This document shows positions 1 to 6,307 of a DNA stretch of 64,000 bases, one piece after another. A model generated the notes under the pieces. It made no database searches. It saw nothing but the letters and a program-made list of their open reading frames with translations, and was not told the origin of the DNA. Made by a program: the position numbers and the translations under genes. Source of the stretch: Shewanella insulae. Its GTDB lineage: Bacteria; Pseudomonadota; Gammaproteobacteria; Enterobacterales; Shewanellaceae. Each line of letters begins with the position of its first letter. Positions within the stretch are counted from its first letter, which is position 1. Location of the stretch: NCBI RefSeq assembly GCF_009831655.1, contig NZ_WRPA01000006.1, positions 1 through 64,000 on the forward strand. The letters are read 5' to 3'.

Positions 1-171
1 CATGTAGTATTGTAATGTCGCGCATGGTGTTGTTCTAGTTTGTTTTTGGCGAAATTGATTAGATCAAACAGCACCATGCGTGTCTACTAATTGATTGTAC
101 AAGGAATTATCTGGGGATTCCCTAGATGCGGGCGTTACATGCCCTAAGCATCGGAGCCATTAGAGGGAATT
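1..171. other. Non-coding edge region upstream of the TIR gene
   Basis: No gene is seen here. The stretch holds an inverted repeat with arms at 21-34 and 67-80 (CGCATGGTGTTGTT against its near-complement, one mismatch) enclosing 32 bases. A second short hairpin lies near 103-120. At 134-142 is GTTACATGC, whose exact reverse complement recurs at 1102-1110 just after the TIR gene. The TIR gene's SD is the GAGGG at about 163. The left boundary of this accessory segment is probably outside the window. Confidence 0.5.
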
Positions 172-1098
172 ATGAAAGTAATCGATAGAATTGAATTGCT
201 AGAAAAAATAGGACTTGAGCTTCAATCGAGGATGACTTTCGATGAAATAGATATGTTCTTTGCTGCGCACGGAATTGATTGCAAAGATATTCAGCCTAGT
301 GCAAACAGCAAGAGAATCTACGCCAAAGAGGTATTGGCACAAAAGCCCGAAGATCTAATATTCAAGATAGCTGAAGAACTCAATGTGCCTCATGGTTATT
401 CAACAATCTCAACTAAAGAGGCTACCTTCTGGAAGGCGGGCTACTTTAGGTTGTTTTTGAGCCATCTTGCCTCATTCAAAGTTCAAACATCTCACCTTCA
501 GTCAGTTCTAAGCAACTACGCTATTTCAGCCTTCGTGGCGCATGAAGACATTGAGCCATCTAAAGAGTGGCAATTGGAAATTGAGGCAGGGCTTCATTCA
601 ATGGATGCTCTGGCTGCAATATTGATGAATGGTTTCAAGGAAAGTAATTGGTGCGACCAAGAAGTGGGGGTTGCTGTTGGCCGAGGTGTGCTTATAATTC
701 CGGTGCGGAGAGGCTTAGATCCATACGGATTTATAGGGAAATATCAAGGTATACAAGCTCTCAATAAAACTGTTGGTGAGGTTGCCGAGCAAATTTTCCT
801 AACGATAGTAAAGTCACCTAAAACAAGAGAAAAAATGCTTAACTCACTTGTTAATGCAATCGCGCAGTCAACGGATATCGAAGAGGCAATTAATCGGGTT
901 AATATTCTTAAATCTCTTGAGTCTGTGCCAGAAGAAACACTGGAAAGTCTGAAGGCTAGAGTCAGTGATAATTCTATCCTCATAGAATCGCAAGGTTTTT
1001 TGTCCGTAGCCAACGTGCTGTTATCAAAGTTTGGTGTACAGAGAATTCTTCCTCAGGCACAAGTACAACAAGAGGAATGGGATGATATACCGTTCTAA
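172..1098 (+). CDS. TIR-domain protein with SSB-like C-terminal tip
   Basis: A 308-residue protein. Residues about 93-195 look like a bacterial TIR domain: it opens with an F-L-S-H strand motif near 95-98 and carries the S-N-W-C-x-x-E signature, with Glu164 in the position of the catalytic NADase glutamate. Residues 1-90 form a predicted helical N-terminal domain that I cannot name. Residues 200-308 are mostly helical. The last residues are EEWDDIPF, very like the DDDIPF tip of single-stranded DNA-binding protein. Bacterial TIR proteins often cleave NAD+ in antiphage defence; that role here is inference. The start has a GAGGG SD about 5 bases upstream. Base composition is clearly more AT-rich than the neighbours, which suggests horizontal transfer. 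No partner gene is seen downstream; upstream lies outside the window. Confidence 0.8.
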   Translation: MKVIDRIELLEKIGLELQSRMTFDEIDMFFAAHGIDCKDIQPSANSKRIYAKEVLAQKPEDLIFKIAEELNVPHGYSTISTKEATFWKAGYFRLFLSHLASFKVQTSHLQSVLSNYAISAFVAHEDIEPSKEWQLEIEAGLHSMDALAAILMNGFKESNWCDQEVGVAVGRGVLIIPVRRGLDPYGFIGKYQGIQALNKTVGEVAEQIFLTIVKSPKTREKMLNSLVNAIAQSTDIEEAINRVNILKSLESVPEETLESLKARVSDNSILIESQGFLSVANVLLSKFGVQRILPQAQVQQEEWDDIPF

Positions 1099-1101
1099 AA
1101 A

Positions 1102-1167
1102 GCATGTAACAAGTGACTGTGGTGTTCAGTCAAGATAACCTGCCTTCACGCAGCATGGCTCCTTGTT
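1102..1167 (+). repeat. Possible attC-like recombination site after the TIR gene
   Basis: GCATGTAAC at 1102-1110 is the exact reverse complement of GTTACATGC at 134-142. AACAAG (1108-1113) can pair with CTTGTT (1162-1167), and TGACTG (1114-1119) with CAGTCA (1127-1132), giving a folded element of about 66 bases. This is reminiscent of an integron attC, where an AAC-containing arm pairs with a GTT-containing arm. The purine part of the consensus GTTRRRY is not met, so this is a weak call. Confidence 0.25.
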
Positions 1168-1227
1168 TTTAAATGCGGTATTGAGGAGTAGAATGGCGCT
1201 AGCGTTTTACAACCAATGGAGATGGAA

Positions 1228-1635
1228 ATGGAGTATCCGGTGAAAGGGGCGTGTCAGTGTGGCGGTGTGACTTATGAGCTGCATTCGGCACCTTTGATGG
1301 TGGTGGCCTGTCATTGTAAGGAGTGTCAGAAGCTCTCAACCAGCGCCTTTAGTATCACGGCCGTGGTGAATGCCGACAGCATAGAATTTCAGGGCGAGAT
1401 GGCCGAGTGGAGTCGCGTGGCCGATAGCGGCAATGTCAATGGTGCTAAGTTTTGTCCCACTTGCGGCAACCGCATCTATCATTTCGACCCAAAAGATCCC
1501 AGTAAAATTAAACTTAAGCCGTCGAATCTGTCAGATACCAGCCTTATTGCGCCTACCGCTCATGTCTGGGTCAGCGAGAAGCAAAGCTGGTTTACCATCC
1601 CCGAAGGCGTCGCCGTTTACGATAAGCAGCCTTAA
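1228..1635 (+). CDS. GFA-family zinc-binding protein
   Basis: A protein of about 135 residues of the glutathione-dependent formaldehyde-activating enzyme (GFA/CENP-V) fold. Zinc-binding cysteines are visible: C-x-C-G-G near the N-terminus, then C-H-C-K-E-C, and F-C-P-T-C-G-N later. Most family members are not proven formaldehyde enzymes, so the substrate is unknown. Three in-frame ATGs lie at 1216, 1222 and 1228; the last is preceded by GGAG with a 6-base spacer and is preferred. Base composition is typical of the chromosome, unlike the TIR gene just upstream. A 16-codon ORF at 1193-1243 with a strong SD (GAGGAG) overlaps its start in another frame. Confidence 0.85.
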   Translation: MEYPVKGACQCGGVTYELHSAPLMVVACHCKECQKLSTSAFSITAVVNADSIEFQGEMAEWSRVADSGNVNGAKFCPTCGNRIYHFDPKDPSKIKLKPSNLSDTSLIAPTAHVWVSEKQSWFTIPEGVAVYDKQP

Positions 1636-1739
1636 CCCAATATAACCAATAGGATTTCTCGGCATTTGCTGCACCCATGCTCTGCACCTGCCGTAGGCAG
1701 TTCAAAACAATGCGGGCTAATGCTGGCGTTCGTTACGTA

Positions 1740-1901
1740 ATACCAATCGTAATAAATAATTGATCATTCTAGCTTGTTAAAATGCTCGATAACTGTATTA
1801 GTATTTTTAATTGTAGAATAACTACTTATCTAAAAATCCTGCTTTGTTCTCAAGCGTTTTTCCTGCGTTATTTCTGATCACATATTTACTGTGATTGGTA
1901 T
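1740..1901. repeat. MITE-like element with terminal inverted repeats
   Basis: About 162 bp, AT-rich and non-coding. The ends are imperfect inverted repeats about 27 bp long: ATACCAATC at 1740-1748 matches GATTGGTAT at 1893-1901 perfectly, and inside these the match continues to TGATCA with five mismatches. This is the architecture of a miniature inverted-repeat transposable element. No transposase is in the window and no clear target duplication could be assigned. Confidence 0.6.
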
Positions 1902-1950
1902 AAGACATTTACCGTCGAATGCGGCACCGACGCAGCATTTGTTTGCCAAC

Positions 1951-1977
1951 AAAAAAGGCGTCTCGTTAGACGCCTTT
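1951..1977 (-). terminator. Rho-independent terminator of pepD
   Basis: GGCGTCT (1957-1963), loop CGTT, AGACGCC (1968-1974). On the minus strand the stem is followed by six T residues, as expected for a terminator 30 bases past the pepD stop. Confidence 0.85.
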
Positions 1978-2005
1978 CTCATCGATAACCTAGTTACGCT
2001 ATCTA

Positions 2006-3466
2006 TTATGCTTTTTCTGGAATACGTTCCAGCACGGCGAGGAGCAGCTTCCAGTATTGCTCGACGGTCTCGATTAACACCATCTCGTCTGGGCTGTGTG
2101 GGAAGCGGATGGTGGGGCCAATAGAGACCATATCCATCTCTGGGTAGGGCTTCTTGAACAGACCACACTCCAGACCCGCGTGGATCACCATGATAACCGG
2201 TTCCTTGTTGTAGATAGACTCGTAGGTGTCTTTCACAATCGCCATCACAGGAGAGCTGCTGTCTGGCTTCCAGCCTGGGTATGCGCCGCTGAACTCCACC
2301 TCGGCACCGGCCAGGTTGCTCAGGGCGGTGAGGTAGCCTTCGACCTCTTCGCGGCCCGAGTCGATCAGCGAGCGGATGAGGCAGAGGATGCTTACCGATT
2401 CGGCTTCTGTGGTGATCACGCCAACGTTGAGCGAGGTCTCGGTGACGCCTTGGATCTCATCGCTCATGCGCATCACGCCGTTAGGGCAAGCGTTTAGCAG
2501 GTCGATCAGTGTCTGCTGAGTGGCTTCGCTCATCACCTGGGTGGCGGCTGGGATCTCGCTGAGGGTCAGCAGCATGTCAGGGTCGGCGATGGCCAGTTCC
2601 TGACGGACCAGATCGGTATATTCCTGGATCAGGGTTTCCAGGCGTGGCAGGTTTTCGTTCGGCAGCATGAAGCTGACGCTAGCCTCACGAGGGATGGCGT
2701 TACGCAGCGAGCCGCCGCTGAAGTTGGTCAGTTCCAGTGCCAGCTCGTCGGCGTGGTTAAACAGGAAGCGGGCCAACAGCTTGTTGGCGTTGCCGCGGCC
2801 CAGGTGAATGTTCACCCCTGAGTGACCGCCTTTAAGTCCTGAGAGTGTTAGGGTGTAGGTCGACAGACTCGGCTCGGCCGCCTGCCATACCATAGGCACA
2901 GTGATCTGGGCATCGACGCCGCCGGCGCAGCCCATGTAGATCTCGCCTTCCTGCTCTGAGTCTGTGTTGATCAGGATCTCGGCGTCAAGGTAACCGGCTT
3001 CCAGACCGAAGGCACCTGTCATGCCTGCTTCCTCATCTATGGTCAGCAGCACTTCCAGCGGGCCGTGTGGGATGTCGTCACTGCCGAGGATAGCCAGCGC
3101 AGAGGCCATGCCGATACCGTTGTCTGAGCCCAGGGTGGTGCCCTTGGCCTTAACCCACTCGCCGTCTACATAGGCTTCGATAGGATCTTTCTCGAAGTCA
3201 TGCACCTTGTCGGCATTTTTCTGCGGCACCATGTCGATATGCGCCTGCAGGGCCACGATCTTGCGGTTTTCCATGCCAGGGGTTGCCGGCTTCTTGATGA
3301 TCAGGTTACCGACCTTATCTTCGACAACGCTGAGTTGTTTGTCTTTGGCCCAGTTTTGGATGTATTGGCTTAGTGCCTGCTCATGCTTGGAAGGGTGGGG
3401 AATGGCGCAGATCTGTTCAAACCACTGCCAAAGTACCTGAGGTTGCAATTGACTTAATGTGCTCAC
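2006..3466 (-). CDS. pepD: Aminoacyl-histidine dipeptidase (peptidase D)
   Basis: M20-family zinc dipeptidase, cytoplasmic, hydrolysing Xaa-His and other dipeptides. With the GTG start at 3466 it has 486 residues, matching E. coli PepD (about 485) and beginning M-S-T-L-S-Q-L. A longer frame to 3523 exists, but an AGGAG SD sits just before the GTG. Metal-site motifs are visible: A-H-I-D-M-V-P, G-S-D-N-G-I-G, D-E-E-A-G-M-T-G, N-T-D-S-E and the late F-P-H-S-P-D-E histidine. It is monocistronic, with its own terminator. Confidence 0.95.
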   Translation of the reverse strand: MSTLSQLQPQVLWQWFEQICAIPHPSKHEQALSQYIQNWAKDKQLSVVEDKVGNLIIKKPATPGMENRKIVALQAHIDMVPQKNADKVHDFEKDPIEAYVDGEWVKAKGTTLGSDNGIGMASALAILGSDDIPHGPLEVLLTIDEEAGMTGAFGLEAGYLDAEILINTDSEQEGEIYMGCAGGVDAQITVPMVWQAAEPSLSTYTLTLSGLKGGHSGVNIHLGRGNANKLLARFLFNHADELALELTNFSGGSLRNAIPREASVSFMLPNENLPRLETLIQEYTDLVRQELAIADPDMLLTLSEIPAATQVMSEATQQTLIDLLNACPNGVMRMSDEIQGVTETSLNVGVITTEAESVSILCLIRSLIDSGREEVEGYLTALSNLAGAEVEFSGAYPGWKPDSSSPVMAIVKDTYESIYNKEPVIMVIHAGLECGLFKKPYPEMDMVSIGPTIRFPHSPDEMVLIETVEQYWKLLLAVLERIPEKA

Positions 3467-3523
3467 GGACAAACTCCTCTGTAATAAAGGTCTTTGAGGT
3501 CTAATTTGGCGATAGTCTATCAT

Positions 3524-3889
3524 AGACTCTAGTGGTGCGGGGGCATGAAAGCGGGTAGGTATCCCTCAAGTGTCATACTAAGTTGCCACCCGCCAAAAGC
3601 CGCCTTAGGGGGCGGCATCATTATTTTCATTTGGCATTGGCGCCAGATAGGAGAATAATGCCAACACTCACGGCGATTTAACCTTGCTGGACATGGCCTT
3701 AACCCAACCCTCAAACCTTGGGTAAGCGGCCTTACAGAGATGGCAGGGGTTAGTATTGTCTTTAGTGAGAGGTTGATATTCACAATAGGCAGGCAAAGAT
3801 CTGTCAAAGCTCAGGGCGCCTGTATCAGTTATATAGGCGTCAGTTGATTCGGCTAAGACCGAAAAACCGCTAGATGAAAAGGATGAGGC
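3524..3889. other. Intergenic region between pepD and the M17 peptidase gene
   Basis: This 366-bp divergent region contains a possible small minus-strand ORF (3668-3904) and, at about 3599-3617, a GCCGCC...GGCGGC stem. Read on the minus strand the stem is followed by TTTT, which could terminate that ORF. No convincing promoter could be assigned. Confidence 0.4.
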
Positions 3890-3904
3890 ATGACCGGGGT
3901 TCAA
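3668..3904 (-). CDS. Possible small cysteine-containing hypothetical protein
   Basis: An open frame of 78 codons on the minus strand. The product is not recognised. It has a compact cysteine cluster, Y-C-E-Y followed 14 residues later by C-H-L-C-K, and an aromatic/basic C-terminal half, which looks more protein-like than a random shadow. A GC-rich hairpin followed by T residues lies 50-70 bases after its stop. Against it: the only ATG near the start lies inside the first codons of the divergent M17 gene, and no SD is evident, so the true start may differ. Confidence 0.3.
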   Translation of the reverse strand: MNPGHASSFSSSGFSVLAESTDAYITDTGALSFDRSLPAYCEYQPLTKDNTNPCHLCKAAYPRFEGWVKAMSSKVKSP

Positions 3905-5422
3905 TTTATAGATGTAACAGATTCAGAAGCCATTTTTGACGATAACCAGTGGGATGCCGTGGTACTGGTAACCCATGGCCTAGACGCCATTGCCCAGGAG
4001 GAGCTGGCCATGCTCGCCAGCCATGGCGCCCAGGTGGATGCCAGGGTAGGGCGCTCCACCACGCTGTTGTTTGCCCCCGGGCTGGCCGGTGGTCGCCTGA
4101 TTGTGGCACCGGTGGCCGATGGCGATAGCGATATTCAGGATGTGCGCGGCTATAGCGACGCCGCTCGCCAGGGCATAAAAGTGGCCTTCGATGCCGGCGC
4201 CAGACGTCCGCTGCTGATCGTCACGCCATCGACTCAGGCGAGATATGCACAGTCCATGGGAGTTGCCGCGCTGGGTTGTGCCCAGGCGTTATGGCAGTCG
4301 CTGGAGCGCCGCGAGGCACTGGGTGAGATGGACAATATCTCACAGATCGGCCTGCTGGTGGACGATAAGGCAGCTGAGCTGCTCAGCGCCATCGAGGCGG
4401 GTAAACACCTGGCGCGCGACCTTTGCGGCACAGAGCCAGAGCGCATGTCGGCGCCCGCCTTTGCCCAGTACTGTGTCGATGCGCTTAAGGGGCTGGACTT
4501 GACCATGTCGGTTGTCGAAGACAGAGACGTGCTGGAGCGTGACTATCCGCTGCTAAGCGCCGTGGGCCGCGCCTCTTTTGCGGTCTCAAGGCATCAGCCT
4601 AGAGTGGTCAAGCTGGAATATAAGGCCGAGGGGCCTATCGAGCGCAGCTACTTCTTTGCCGGTAAGGGCGTTGTGTATGACACGGGCGGGGCCGACCTTA
4701 AGGTTGGCGGTGCCATGGCCGGGATGAGCCGCGACAAGGGCGGCGCGGCCGCGGTTGCCGGCTTGATGAAGACCCTGGCCTTGCTGAAACCTAAAGGCGT
4801 TCGTGTGGTGGCCGAGCTTGGCCTGGTGCGTAACAGCATAGGCAGCGAGGCCTTCGTGACCGACGAGATCATCACCAGCCACGCAGGCGTGCGGGTGCGT
4901 ATCGGTAACACTGACGCCGAGGGGCGTTTGGTGCTGGCGGATCTGCTGTCGCACCTCAGACTCAAGGCGCAGGACGCCGTGGCGCCGCAGCTCTTCTCGG
5001 TGGCGACTCTGACCGGCCATGTGGTGCGCGCTTACGGCGGCTATACGGCAGTGGTAGAAAATGCCGTGGCGCGGGAGCAGAAGGTGGGTGACAGCCTGCA
5101 GGCGATCAGCGAGGCCTGGGGCGAGCCTATAGAGGTGTCACGCATGCGACGTGACGATTATCAGAAGATAGTCGATCCTTCTGGTGCGGCGGATGTGCTG
5201 TCGTCCAACAATGCGCCTTCCTCCGTGACGGCCAGGGGACACCAGTATCCGGCGGTCTTCCTGCTGAAGGCTTCTGGCCTAGAGGCCCATGGCCTGTCGA
5301 GCGACACGCCGATGGCCTATACCCATGTGGATATTGCGGGTAGTGCGACCGAGGGTGATCCCCTGTATGGCACGCCTACCGCGGCGCCACTTGTTAGTTT
5401 GTGTCAGCTGATCCGTGGCTGA
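3890..5422 (+). CDS. M17 leucyl aminopeptidase family protein
   Basis: A 510-residue cytosolic metallo-aminopeptidase. The M17 catalytic domain fills the C-terminal half. K259 and D264 lie in G-K-G-V-V-Y-D-T-G-G, followed by the D-L-K lysine and an R-D-K aspartate. The signature N-T-D-A-E-G-R-L is at 340-347, with D342 and E344 as metal ligands. The N-terminal domain diverges from classic PepA, so this is a second-type family member rather than pepA itself. Start ATG has AAGGATGAGG just upstream. It is followed by a strong terminator, so it appears monocistronic. Confidence 0.93.
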   Translation: MTGVQFIDVTDSEAIFDDNQWDAVVLVTHGLDAIAQEELAMLASHGAQVDARVGRSTTLLFAPGLAGGRLIVAPVADGDSDIQDVRGYSDAARQGIKVAFDAGARRPLLIVTPSTQARYAQSMGVAALGCAQALWQSLERREALGEMDNISQIGLLVDDKAAELLSAIEAGKHLARDLCGTEPERMSAPAFAQYCVDALKGLDLTMSVVEDRDVLERDYPLLSAVGRASFAVSRHQPRVVKLEYKAEGPIERSYFFAGKGVVYDTGGADLKVGGAMAGMSRDKGGAAAVAGLMKTLALLKPKGVRVVAELGLVRNSIGSEAFVTDEIITSHAGVRVRIGNTDAEGRLVLADLLSHLRLKAQDAVAPQLFSVATLTGHVVRAYGGYTAVVENAVAREQKVGDSLQAISEAWGEPIEVSRMRRDDYQKIVDPSGAADVLSSNNAPSSVTARGHQYPAVFLLKASGLEAHGLSSDTPMAYTHVDIAGSATEGDPLYGTPTAAPLVSLCQLIRG

Positions 5423-5462
5423 ACCAAGCAGACCCTAGCCTAGCTGGGCGCAAAATTTGACC

Positions 5463-5489
5463 GGGGCAAGCATAGGCTTGCCCCTTTTT
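5463..5489 (+). terminator. Rho-independent terminator of the M17 gene
   Basis: GGGGCAAGC (5463-5471), loop ATAG, GCTTGCCCC (5476-5484), then TTTTT. Confidence 0.9.
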
Positions 5490-5551
5490 GTTGCCGGATC
5501 ACAATAGGGTGAAAAAGCGTGATCTCGACCCGCCTCGCAACGGGCTTTTGA

Positions 5552-5566
5552 TGTAGTAAAATTACA
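5552..5566. promoter_or_regulatory. HexR-like operator, upstream copy
   Basis: TGTAGTAAAATTACA matches the Shewanella HexR consensus core TGTAATwwwATTACA at 14 of 15 positions. It lies 37 bp upstream of the -35 box at 5603. HexR is the central carbon metabolism regulator that replaces Cra in this group. Assignment is by motif only. Confidence 0.6.
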
Positions 5567-5602
5567 GTTTGAAGGGTTTTTTAAAAAAAATAGAAAAAAA
5601 GC

Positions 5603-5630
5603 TTGTAATAAAACTACATTTAAATATAAT
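5603..5630 (+). promoter_or_regulatory. Sigma-70 promoter overlapping a second HexR-like operator
   Basis: -35 TTGTAA (5603-5608), 16-bp spacer, perfect -10 TATAAT (5625-5630). The spacer and -35 are covered by TGTAATAAAACTACA (5604-5618), a second 14/15 match to the HexR core, centred 52 bp from the upstream one. A regulator bound here would block RNA polymerase. Transcription would start near 5637. Confidence 0.7.
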
Positions 5631-5636
5631 GGCTCT

Positions 5637-5790
5637 CGTTGGTTAGACACAGTGTCTTCCACCTCAAAGTCTATCCAGGATGGATAACTCTCCAAGGAAC
5701 CGAGCGACAAGTTGACTGCGGCATGGCCCCGGAAATGAAAGGCCTGCCAAGTTTCACTAGAGATTATTTTTTCAACTTTGTTAGGAGTTA
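5637..5790 (+). ncRNA. Structured GGA-rich leader RNA
   Basis: The predicted transcript start is followed by stem-loops at 5645-5657 (AGACAC/GTGTCT), 5672-5686 (TATCC/GGATA, loop AGGAT) and 5720-5748 (GGCA.GGCC with GGCC.TGCC). GGA triplets occur at five places, one in the loop of the second hairpin within CCAGGATGG, and one in the SD of the following ORF. That pattern is typical of CsrA/RsmA targets. The family is not recognised. Confidence 0.4.
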
Positions 5791-5796
5791 ATGACT

Positions 5797-5895
5797 ATGT
5801 CTTATACAGGAATTCAGCACGTTTATTGGCAGAATACTTGGTTTTGTACCGATGCCCTTCGCGGTGGTCTGTACGCTATGCCTTTTAAGGGCTAA
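5797..5895 (+). CDS. Short ORF of 32 codons downstream of the HexR-like promoter
   Basis: ATG at 5797 with SD AGGAG at 5783-5787 (9-base spacer); an alternative ATG at 5791 adds two codons. The product of 32 residues begins M-S-Y-T-G-I-Q-H-V-Y and is rich in aromatic residues (three Tyr, two Trp, two Phe). It ends M-P-F-K-G. It has no recognised homologue in my memory. A strong promoter, structured leader and good SD suggest it is translated. It could be a leader peptide, a small regulatory protein or a dual-function RNA. Confidence 0.5.
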   Translation: MSYTGIQHVYWQNTWFCTDALRGGLYAMPFKG

Positions 5896-5960
5896 CTACC
5901 CCTGAGATCATTTGAACCTAGTTCACTCGATTAAAGTAGTTGCATCATCCATCAACCTTA

Positions 5961-5978
5961 CCCCGTTTGGGGATTTTT
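5961..5978 (+). terminator. Weak terminator-like hairpin after the short ORF
   Basis: CCCC (5961-5964), loop GTTT, GGGG (5969-5972), then ATTTTT. The 4-bp stem is short, so termination may be partial. Confidence 0.4.
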
Positions 5979-6071
5979 AGACTCAAGTTGTCTATTGCTC
6001 ATTGAGCGGTAGGCCAGTGTAACCCGCTAGCGCGGTAACTCTTTCCTTTCGGAACACTTGAAACATGTCTC

Positions 6072-6098
6072 GCCTGCTCTTTGAGCAGGCTTTTTTTT
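6072..6098 (+). terminator. Strong Rho-independent terminator
   Basis: GCCTGCTC (6072-6079), loop TTT, GAGCAGGC (6083-6090), then eight T residues. No ordinary gene lies immediately upstream, so it must end the transcript from the 5.6-kb promoter or a separate small RNA between 5980 and 6098. Confidence 0.9.
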
Positions 6099-6307
6099 GC
6101 CTGAAATTTGCCATCTCTGTCTCGCATCCCCGGCGATAAATCTGGCGTAGATCACCTTTATGCAATCGTCTCGAGTCATGACTCTAATCTGGCTCGCGTT
6201 TGCGCAATTATTGCGTATATAATCCTCGCTTGTTATCAAGTCGTTAACTTGGTTTCAACTTTTACCCTACCTAAATAAACCATAATTAAATCAAGGAACC
6301 TCGTTCC
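6099..6307 (+). promoter_or_regulatory. Upstream region of the NCS2 permease gene
   Basis: A -10 box TATAAT lies at 6218-6223. The -35 is poor. Just upstream (6201-6216) is an imperfect palindrome with GCAAT/ATTGC half-sites separated by one base. An SD-like AAGGAA lies near 6294, upstream of the ATG at 6308. Confidence 0.5.

Noticed and set aside
5435..5710. 91-codon minus-strand ORF over the HexR-like promoter
   Set aside because: It runs through the M17 terminator, both operators and the promoter; no SD or protein-like content.
6201..6216. PurR operator before the purine permease
   Set aside because: The ACGCAA and TTGCG halves are present, but GCAA and TTGC are separated by three bases instead of four and the central CpG is missing, so the PurR dimer geometry is not met.
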